Positions 57,757 through 64,000 of a DNA stretch of 64,000 nt are shown here, one piece after another (position 1 is the first letter of the stretch; each line of letters begins with the position of its first letter). The position numbers were made by a program, and so were the translations under genes. The stretch comes from PALSA-1353 sp050014015 (GTDB lineage Bacteria > Planctomycetota > Phycisphaerae > Tepidisphaerales > Tepidisphaeraceae). The DNA is taken from contig JBEKEC010000006.1 of assembly GCA_050014015.1 (NCBI GenBank), positions 62,001-126,000 on the forward strand. Reading direction: 5' to 3'. The notes below the pieces were generated by a model, which had not been told where the DNA came from, did not search any database, and saw nothing but the letters and a program-made list of their open reading frames with translations.

Positions 57757-60700
57757 GGTTTGCCTCCTCCAAAATTTCAGAATTCCTATGGCGACTTAGC
57801 AATCGGTACATCGAGGGCACGAAAATGAGCGTGGCGAAGGTGGCAAATAACAGCCCACCGATAACGGCACGCGCCAGCGGGGCGTTTTGTTCGCCCCCCT
57901 CACCGACGCCTACGGCCATGGGGATCATGCCAAGTATCATTGCGCCGGCGGTCATAAGGACCGGACGGATGCGGGTATAGCCGGCGGTGATCGCCGCGGT
58001 TGCGGTATCATCCCCCGCATCAACCCGATCATTGGCAAAAGTGACTACCAGAATGCTGTTTGCCGTAGTAAGGCCAATGCACATCAGCGTGCCCATCAGC
58101 GCCGGAACGCTGAGGTGCGTCTGGGTAAAGTAGAGCATCCACATCACGCCGCCGAGGGCAAACGGCACCGCCATCAGCACGATCACCGGGTCGAGCCAGC
58201 TTTGGAATTTGATCACCATCAACAGGTAAATCAGAATGACGGCCAGACCCATTCCGGAAAAGAGGCCGGAGAAGCTGGTGCGCATGGTCTGCGCCTGCCC
58301 CGAGAGCGTAATTTTCATCGCGGAAGACGCCGGCGGCTGATCTTTGTCGATGACCTGCTGAATGGCGTCGCTTGCGCTTTTCATATCCCGATTCTGCACA
58401 TCAGCGTTCACGTCAAAGACGGGGCGGATGTTCAATTGCGACATCACCATGGGAATTTTGCTTCGACCAAACCCGGCGATGTTCATCAGCAACTGGCCCT
58501 GCTTGCTCGTGTCGGTCGCAAGCGGCATGTCCTTCAAATCCTGAAGAGAGTTGATCCGGTAGGTTGGTTCCTGAACAACCAGCGGATAGCTGACGCTGTT
58601 GTTCGGATTGACCCAGAAGTTCGGCGCGACCTGAGCGCTGTTGTTGAGGGATACGAGCAGATTGGTCGCCGCATTCTGCTGGCTCAGGCCGACTTCCTGC
58701 GCCAGCGTCCGGTCGACGTCGACGCTGAACGCCGGGGCATCGGGCACTTGAAACACGTGCGAATCCACAACGCCCGGTACGTTGGCGATATCATGAGCCA
58801 GCTTGCTCGCCATGGCGTAGGCCTTGTCGTTATCCGGGTCGCTGATGCGGATATCGATCGGCGCCGGCTGGCCGAAATTCAACACTTGATTGACGATGTC
58901 CGCGGGCTGAAAGAAAAACTGCAATTCCGGGAAACGCCGGGGCAGTTCCCGCCGAAGATCCGCCATGTGCGGGGCGGTGGGTGTGTGCTGCTTGTTCAGG
59001 GAGATCAGGATTTCGCCGTCCATGGGCCCGACCGTGGCCGAGTCGCTCAGGGCGATGTTGATGCCGCTGTAGGGAAGCCCGATGTTATCGAGGATGACAT
59101 CGATCTGTTGATTGCCGACGATCTGTCTGATCGCGGTTTCCACCTTGGCAAAATCGTCCATAGTGGTTTCGATGCGCGTTCCCGCGGGGCAGCGGACGTG
59201 CAGCCGCATCTGACCCGCATCCACCTGCGGGAAGAAATCTTCGCCCAGAAGCGGAAACAACAGACACGATGCCGCCATCAACAGCAGAAAAAAAACGACC
59301 GTGGGCAGCGGCCGTGACACGCACCAGGAAACCGTGGTGTTATATGCTTCGCGGAACCTGGCAAAGCCGGCGTCGAAGCCGCGGTGGATCAGCCGGAGCG
59401 GGTTGGACGTCGGGCGGTGCGGATCCTTCGGATCGTGGTCCTGATGCATCTTGACATGGACACGCGAGCGCATCAGGGACCTGAACAAAACCGGCACCAG
59501 AGTAAAGGACAGAACCAGGCTCGCCAGCAGGGAGACGCAGACGGAGATCGACAGCGGCGAGAAGAGATATTTGGCGGTTCCTTGAAGCAGAAAAATAGGC
59601 ACGAATACGATGCAGATTGCCAGAGTCGAAAGCAGAGTAGGGATTGCGATTTCGGCCGCTCCATCGAGAATTCCGGCCTCCAATTTCTTCTTGAGCGTGC
59701 CCAGATGACGTTCGATATTCTCGATCACGACCGTCGAGTTATCGACCAGAATTCCCACCGCCAGGGCGAAGCCGCCGAGGGTCATGGTGTTGAGCGTCTC
59801 GCCCATGCAATACATGACCAGAATCGCGGTGACAATCGAAAGCGGGATGGATACAAGAATGATCAGCGTGAGGCGCCAGTTGCCCAGGAACAAGAGGATC
59901 ATCAGAGCGGTAAGGCCGGCCGCCATCGCGCCGCCCATCAGCACGCTGTTCAACGATGCCCTGACAAAGATCGATTGGTCGAAGATAGGCTTGATGTCCA
60001 CTCCGGCGGGCATCAGGCGGCGAAGGTCGGGCAGGACATCCTTTATCCCATTAACGACGGAAAGCGTCGAACTACCGCCGGTCTTCCGCACCATCATCAA
60101 GCTACCGGGCCGGCCGTTTTCCGACACTGAATTCGTCTGAATCTGGTATCCATCGTGGACGTGCGCGACATCGCGAATGAAGACCATCCTGCCGTCAACT
60201 TCCTTGACGGGGAAATTATCGATGGCATCGATGACATCCGGGCTGTTGTTCATAGCGACCGCGTAATCCCTCCTTCCAAGCTTCACGTCGCCGGAAGGCA
60301 GGATCACGTTTTGCCGCATCAACACGTCGCTGATATCCGTCGGCGACAGCCCGCGCGATTGCAACGCGTCCTTGCTGAGATCGACCATGATGACGCGCGG
60401 CTTGCCACCATAGGGATAAGGAACAGAGGCCCCCCGCACAACGGCCAAATCCGGCCGGATGATGTTCTGGCCCAGATCATTGAGCTTCGTATCGGACAAG
60501 GAACTGCTGGAAACGCTGAGTTCAATAATCGGAACATCGGTCGCCCCGTAGCGCAGAACCAGCGGCGGGGTAATGTTGCGCGGCATGTATTTCAGCACCA
60601 CCAAAGCGCTGCTGCTTAACTGCGCGACCGCTCGGGTGACATCCGCCCCTTCATGCAGATAGACCTTGATTACGCCGACGCCTTCGTAGCTGTTGGATTC

Positions 60701-60943
60701 GATGCGTTCGATGTTGTCCACAAGAGATGCCAGTTGCCGTTCGTGGAGCACGAGAATGCGATTCTGGATGTCCTGCGGGCTCATGCCGTTGTACGTCCAG
60801 ACTACGCTCACCACGGGAATATCGATTTCGGGGAAAATATCCACTGGCATCCGAAATGCCGCCCCGACGCCGAGCAGACAAACGAGAATGATCACCGCAA
60901 AGACGGTGTATGGACGCCTCAAGACGAACGCGACAATTGACAT
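57743..60943 (-). CDS. RND efflux pump, HAE1/AcrB family
   Basis: 1066 aa, ATG 60943. Seen: FVLRRPYTVFAVIILVCLLG at the N-terminus, FPEIDIPVVSVVWTYNGMSP, GGFALAVGILVDNSTVVIEN in TM4 (proton-relay Asp), a mid-protein EDFFPQVDAGQMRLHVRCPA motif and GLTTANSILVVTFANDR near the end. Twelve-TM architecture. Expected to export hydrophobic or amphiphilic compounds using proton-motive force. First gene of a three-gene operon; no regulator is adjacent. Confidence 0.95.
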   Translation of the reverse strand: MSIVAFVLRRPYTVFAVIILVCLLGVGAAFRMPVDIFPEIDIPVVSVVWTYNGMSPQDIQNRILVLHERQLASLVDNIERIESNSYEGVGVIKVYLHEGADVTRAVAQLSSSALVVLKYMPRNITPPLVLRYGATDVPIIELSVSSSSLSDTKLNDLGQNIIRPDLAVVRGASVPYPYGGKPRVIMVDLSKDALQSRGLSPTDISDVLMRQNVILPSGDVKLGRRDYAVAMNNSPDVIDAIDNFPVKEVDGRMVFIRDVAHVHDGYQIQTNSVSENGRPGSLMMVRKTGGSSTLSVVNGIKDVLPDLRRLMPAGVDIKPIFDQSIFVRASLNSVLMGGAMAAGLTALMILLFLGNWRLTLIILVSIPLSIVTAILVMYCMGETLNTMTLGGFALAVGILVDNSTVVIENIERHLGTLKKKLEAGILDGAAEIAIPTLLSTLAICIVFVPIFLLQGTAKYLFSPLSISVCVSLLASLVLSFTLVPVLFRSLMRSRVHVKMHQDHDPKDPHRPTSNPLRLIHRGFDAGFARFREAYNTTVSWCVSRPLPTVVFFLLLMAASCLLFPLLGEDFFPQVDAGQMRLHVRCPAGTRIETTMDDFAKVETAIRQIVGNQQIDVILDNIGLPYSGINIALSDSATVGPMDGEILISLNKQHTPTAPHMADLRRELPRRFPELQFFFQPADIVNQVLNFGQPAPIDIRISDPDNDKAYAMASKLAHDIANVPGVVDSHVFQVPDAPAFSVDVDRTLAQEVGLSQQNAATNLLVSLNNSAQVAPNFWVNPNNSVSYPLVVQEPTYRINSLQDLKDMPLATDTSKQGQLLMNIAGFGRSKIPMVMSQLNIRPVFDVNADVQNRDMKSASDAIQQVIDKDQPPASSAMKITLSGQAQTMRTSFSGLFSGMGLAVILIYLLMVIKFQSWLDPVIVLMAVPFALGGVMWMLYFTQTHLSVPALMGTLMCIGLTTANSILVVTFANDRVDAGDDTATAAITAGYTRIRPVLMTAGAMILGMIPMAVGVGEGGEQNAPLARAVIGGLLFATFATLIFVPSMYRLLSRHRNSEILEEANLATA

Positions 60944-61388
60944 GGAGGGACAAACCCTTTTAGCAGCAAAGGAACAGATTTCTGAAATCCCTACCCGGTG
61001 CCAAGACTATCCTCGAAGCCGTCTCAACGGAACGTCATAAACGAGACCAAATCATAAGCCTGATTTATAACTGAATCTATCCATTATTTCGGAGATAGTT
61101 GCAGGAAATCTGGAATTATGATTTGCGCTATTCATTGCGGCCAAATAACTTAAGTTATTTCCTATATAATTAGCTGGAAATAGCGCAACTTATCTGTCGA
61201 GAATCGAATGCGCTTTCTAATTCGTCCGCCACTTCATATATCTGCTTTTCATATAGGAAACCACTGCGATAGACCGAATTGGGTGACTGATGTTCGGAAA
61301 TGTAATGGGCTGGTTGCTGATGAACCGAACTATATGACACCCGCGCAGTTGCGGGCTGCACAAACACCTGCATGAGGAGAATGAGGCG
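60944..61388. other. Divergent spacer between RND operon and porin gene
   Basis: 445 bp, the most AT-rich intergenic region of the window. It must carry promoters for both the RND operon (minus) and the porin (plus). The nested palindromes at 61123-61188 are its main feature. A GAGGAGAATGAGGCG ribosome-binding region precedes the porin ATG. Confidence 0.55.
61123..61188. promoter_or_regulatory. Nested palindromes, candidate operator
   Basis: An 18 bp perfect palindrome AAATAACTT-AAGTTATTT (61143-61160) sits inside a 10 bp perfect inverted repeat TTGCGCTATT...AATAGCGCAA (61123-61132 and 61179-61188). A third pair ATTTCC...GGAAAT (61057+100 onward: 61157-61162 and 61176-61181) overlaps both. 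Placed midway between divergent genes, as expected for a shared operator. Confidence 0.55.
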
Positions 61389-62873
61389 ATGACTAATCAA
61401 TTGGCCGCCGTCGGCTTATCCCGCGGAAGAATTATTGCAAATAGACTTATCGCAATAGGATCGTGGCGAGTCGGCAAAATCCTCGTCACGGTCGTTGCCT
61501 TCGTGTGGTTCCTGGGCACCTCCCGCGCAGGCGCCGATGCCACCACCCCACCTGATTCTACTACGCAGGACAACGCGGAACTGAGAGGCGAGGTCAATCA
61601 GCTCAAGGCGAAAGTGGATCGGCTCGAAAGCAACGAACAACCCCCGGCGTCAACCCGCCCGAGCATTCCAGACACCAATCAGGCGGCCTTCCACGCCTTT
61701 CATCTCACCAGTGGATACGATCCGGCCGTCGGTTTCGTCATCCGCAGCGATGATGGACAGTTTTCGCTCCACCCGGGCTTCGTGGTCGATTTCCGCGACA
61801 TGACCGACTATCGCACGAAGCTGGCGCCCAATAGCGGGAGCGAAGTGGCCAAGCCCGGCTATACCACGGAAACCGGATTTAACGTCTCGCGTTTTCGTAT
61901 GACGTTCGACGGCAGAGTCACCCAGAATTTCACCTACTTCTTGCAACTTCAGGACGACGAGGGCACGGCTTTCGGGCTGCTCGACGCCTACGGGGCTTAC
62001 CATTTTGGGCAGACCCCGTTCGCGTTGAAGGTCGGACAATTCAAAGACCCCATCTGGCATGAACGGAACCTGAGTGAAGCGAATTTGTTGGCGGTGGATC
62101 GGTCGCTGGCGGAGTATCTGCTGGGCGGCGGACAAACCAGCCGCGTGCAGGGCGTGGACCTGATGTTCGATCAGGATCGCCTGCGGGCGCAGTTGGTATT
62201 TCACGGCGGCTTCGACACTCTTAACTCAAAATTCTTTGATGCCGGCGGCCTGGGCGCGGGCGTCGGCGGCGGCGCGGGAGTCACGCCGACGAACTTCGGG
62301 GCAAGCGAGCGGACGGAATTCTTGATCCTCGGCAACCGCACGCCGGATTTCAATCCCTTTACCGAATACGACAAGCAGTTCACCGCGCTGGACGATAAGC
62401 AGGACATCCTGGTCGCCGGCGGCGGCGTGGACTTTTCCCAGGCAGGCTCCAACGACGTCATCTTCCACACAGCCGATCTACAGTACGACTGCACCTGCGG
62501 TTTTTCCGCATACGCGGCTTATATGGCCTCATATCGCGGCCTCCACACGAACGAGGGCGTGCAAAAAGGATATTATTACGATCCCGGCTTCGTCGTTCAG
62601 GTGGCCTATCTCCTGACGCCTCAAATCGAGCCGTTCGCGCGTTACGACTACGCGTATCTGCCTCTGGGCTCCACAACCGGCCTGGTCACCGGAGAGATGC
62701 AGGAAATCACGGTTGGAGCAAATTACTATCTGTACCACCAAAACCTGAAAGTCACCCTCGACGCATCCTGGCTCCCCGATGGAGCGCCCGCTGACGTTGA
62801 CGTCATGGGCATCTTGAAGGACACCGGGCACAGCGAAGGCGTTCTACGGTTGCAATTCCAATTGGCGATCTGA
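61389..62873 (+). CDS. OprO/OprP-type phosphate-selective porin
   Basis: 494 aa, ATG 61389 with GAGGAG upstream. Seen: an uncommonly long N-region before the signal helix (ILVTVVAFVWFLGTSRAGA), a coiled-coil (ELRGEVNQLKAKVDRLES) typical of planctomycete and OprP-like porins, then repeated amphipathic beta strands (FNVSRFRMTFDGRVTQNFTY, PFALKVGQFKDPIWHERNLS) and a C-terminal strand LRLQFQLAI. Known: trimeric 16-strand porins for phosphate or other anions. Followed by two decayed copies. Confidence 0.85.
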   Translation: MTNQLAAVGLSRGRIIANRLIAIGSWRVGKILVTVVAFVWFLGTSRAGADATTPPDSTTQDNAELRGEVNQLKAKVDRLESNEQPPASTRPSIPDTNQAAFHAFHLTSGYDPAVGFVIRSDDGQFSLHPGFVVDFRDMTDYRTKLAPNSGSEVAKPGYTTETGFNVSRFRMTFDGRVTQNFTYFLQLQDDEGTAFGLLDAYGAYHFGQTPFALKVGQFKDPIWHERNLSEANLLAVDRSLAEYLLGGGQTSRVQGVDLMFDQDRLRAQLVFHGGFDTLNSKFFDAGGLGAGVGGGAGVTPTNFGASERTEFLILGNRTPDFNPFTEYDKQFTALDDKQDILVAGGGVDFSQAGSNDVIFHTADLQYDCTCGFSAYAAYMASYRGLHTNEGVQKGYYYDPGFVVQVAYLLTPQIEPFARYDYAYLPLGSTTGLVTGEMQEITVGANYYLYHQNLKVTLDASWLPDGAPADVDVMGILKDTGHSEGVLRLQFQLAI

Positions 62874-62936
62874 CGCCCGCCAACCCATAGGAGGCGACGG
62901 ATGGCCGGCGTCTCATCTGCCCTGCAACGAATCTGA

Positions 62937-63500
62937 GAGGACGGTCATTCCGGCAGCGGGTTGGATTTTAGTCAGGGCGACACCGCGGTTACGTCCGTCA
63001 GCACGTTGACTGCCGGTTCACCGCCGACGATCAAAACGACCACGGTCAACAGCGCCAATAACACGCTGCGATGGGACGTCGATGCGACGTATTTGATGGC
63101 CCATCGGTTCATCGTTTATGGCGAATTTCTGGGTGATTACGTCGCCTACCGCGGCACGTTGACCACGCCCGCGCATCGGCTCGATTACGGCGAGTTGATT
63201 CAGCTTGGATACTTTGTGTGCCCGGCGTTCCAGTTGACGACGCGCTACTCGGTTTCGGAGTTGGATGGGAATACCGCCTTCAAAGGGACGGGATTTTCTC
63301 AGACGACGTTCAGCGAAATCGGCGTGGGATTCAACTATTTCCTCGGCGCGGACGGATCGGCGGGCAATCACGCGAAATTCAGTTTTGACGTGGATTATCT
63401 GCCCACCGGCTCTCCGGCCGTCACCGGGCTGGATTATCAGTCCGAAACCAGCGTCCACGGCGAAACGGTCTTTCGCAGCCAGTTTCAGTTGTGGCTGTGA
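62937..63500 (+). pseudogene. N-terminally truncated second porin copy
   Basis: The frame resumes directly after a TGA at 62934-62936 and reads GHSGSGLDFSQGDTAVTSVS..., where GLDFSQ corresponds to GGVDFSQ near residue 350 of the intact porin. It then continues through beta strands (DATYLMAHRFIVYGEFLGDY; ISEIGVGFNYFLG-like) to a terminal FRSQFQLWL. Only the last 180 or so residues survive, with no signal peptide. A TTG at 62961 could start translation, but the product would not be exported. Confidence 0.75.
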
Positions 63501-63546
63501 TCTTGTCTGACGACGGATTTTGTCCGTTGCAGGAATAATCCAACCA

Positions 63547-63580
63547 GCGGGGCCGTCGAACTCTGGCGGCCCCGCGGTCT
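63547..63580 (+). terminator. Rho-independent terminator
   Basis: Perfect 9 bp stem GCGGGGCCG / CGGCCCCGC with an 11 nt loop, followed by GGTCTTT. 47 bp after the truncated porin stop. Confidence 0.7.
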
Positions 63581-63621
63581 TTGGCGGCGCGAGCATTCTT
63601 GCGGCCGTCGGGCGTGTATCG

Positions 63622-63675
63622 GCCACTGGACACGGCGAAGCTGTTCTACGGTTGCAATTCCAGCTTTCCATTTGA
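63622..63675 (+). pseudogene. Last codons of a third porin copy
   Basis: GCC ACT GGA CAC then GGCGAAGCTGTTCTACGGTT and GCAATTCCAGCTT...TGA encode ATGHGEAVLRLQFQLSI-stop, matching DTGHSEGVLRLQFQLAI at the end of the intact porin at both protein and DNA level (GTTCTACGGTTGCAATTCCA is shared exactly). Nothing upstream extends the match. Confidence 0.8.
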
Positions 63676-63715
63676 AGAAGGCGGATGAGAACCCCGGCGC
63701 GTCCGGATTTTTCAG

Positions 63716-63745
63716 TTGACCCGTTATATCCATGAGAATATAACG
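63716..63745 (+). promoter_or_regulatory. Sigma70-type promoter overlapping an inverted repeat
   Basis: TTGACC (63716-63721), 17 bp spacer, TATAAC (63739-63744). A perfect 8 bp inverted repeat CGTTATAT-N8-ATATAACG (63722-63745) covers the spacer and -10, an arrangement expected of a repressor operator. The predicted start (about 63751) is only about 7 nt before the ATG. Confidence 0.6.
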
Positions 63746-63757
63746 TCGTGAGACGGC

Positions 63758-64000
63758 ATGCGCCGACCGTGCGTACATCGATCGGGATATCCCGCCGCAT
63801 TCACGCTCGTCGAGTTGCTGGTCGTGATCGGCGTGATCGTGATTTTGATCGGGCTGCTGCTGCCGGTAGTGGCGCTGGCGCGGCGGGCGTCCGGGCAGGC
63901 GCAGTGCGCCAGCAATCTGCGGCAATGGGCGATCGCGGTGAACGCTTATGCCGAGCAAAATAACGACTGGTTGCCGCGGCGCGGAGACGGAATCGCCGGG
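63758..64000 (+). CDS. Prepilin-type N-terminal domain protein, cut by window edge
   Basis: 81 codons from ATG 63758 with no stop before the window end. Seen: leader MRRPCVHRSGYPAA-FTLVEL, then LVVIGVIVILIGLLLPVVAL and ARRASGQAQCASNLRQWAIA, NAYAEQNNDWLP. This is the classic planctomycete pseudopilin-like start (FTLVELLVVIGVI...LLLP, CxSNLRQ, YAxxNxxxLP) of the large DUF1559-like/prepilin families. Remaining domains lie outside. Confidence 0.9.
   Translation, partial: MRRPCVHRSGYPAAFTLVELLVVIGVIVILIGLLLPVVALARRASGQAQCASNLRQWAIAVNAYAEQNNDWLPRRGDGIAG

Overview
This is a GC-rich 64 kb chromosomal segment, most likely from a member of the Planctomycetota, probably class Phycisphaerae. The call is inferred from gene content: a PEP-CTERM-anchored secreted protein, several proteins with prepilin-type FTLVELL N-termini, many exported proteins of unknown function, Gram-negative envelope machinery (TolC/NodT channels, RND pump, phosphate-selective-type porin), a tRNA without an encoded CCA end, and unusual intergenic repeats. 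No rRNA, prophage, CRISPR array or intact transposase was seen.

Layout. 1-4.1 kb (minus): NrnA-like phosphoesterase, exported PDZ protein, APH-fold phosphotransferase and two hypothetical envelope proteins. 4.7-5.4 kb: PEP-CTERM protein with a strong terminator. 5.6-9.7 kb: defence-like island with an AbiEii-type nucleotidyltransferase pair, Vsr endonuclease, C5 DNA methyltransferase, NotI-family endonuclease and a 42-codon remnant of an MmeI/YeeA-type methyltransferase. 9.8-15.2 kb: HTH protein, AmmeMemoRadiSam radical SAM enzyme, serine hydrolase, GT25 and a PP2C/RsbU-type phosphatase. 15.3-16.7 kb: UPF0175/DUF3368 toxin-antitoxin pair running into a tRNA-Thr(CGU) gene, with a partial copy of that tRNA 580 bp away. 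16.8-21.5 kb: three tandem GT39-type membrane glycosyltransferases. 21.5-24.5 kb: HPF-like protein, GGQ release-factor-like protein, uracil-DNA glycosylase-like protein and an exported protein. 24.5-27.4 kb: two tandem TPR-glycosyltransferases.

27.5-33.9 kb: a tightly coupled minus-strand operon of TetR regulator, MacA-like adaptor, ABC ATPase, MacB/FtsX-like permease, TolC channel and Gfo/Idh/MocA oxidoreductase. 34-37.5 kb: two paralogous prepilin-like proteins. 37.8-44.9 kb: housekeeping block (FolD, HEAT-repeat protein, RNase R). 45-48.1 kb: a SAM-I (S-box) riboswitch leads into threonine-synthase-like PLP enzyme, MoaD/ThiS sulfur carrier, a small unknown, a HEPN-like protein and a NIL-domain protein. 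That arrangement suggests sulfur amino acid metabolism rather than plain threonine synthesis. 48.9-53.1 kb: CarB, molbindin, ModE-like regulator. 53.2-54.8 kb: a fourth GT39 enzyme. 54.8-60.9 kb: RND efflux operon (HAE1 pump, adaptor, NodT channel). 61.4-63.7 kb: an OprP-type porin followed by two decayed porin tails. 63.8-64 kb: start of a prepilin-like protein behind a well-formed sigma70 promoter.

The most striking sequence-level feature is a set of intergenic elements built from short near-repeating words (TTCGAA, ATCCGTG, TTCGCG, GTCATT, CGGCATT and others). Several are arranged as long imperfect inverted repeats, and they often lie directly against gene ends. Simpler 8-10 bp perfect hairpins with 1-4 nt loops are also scattered through spacers, and one is inserted in frame inside carB.
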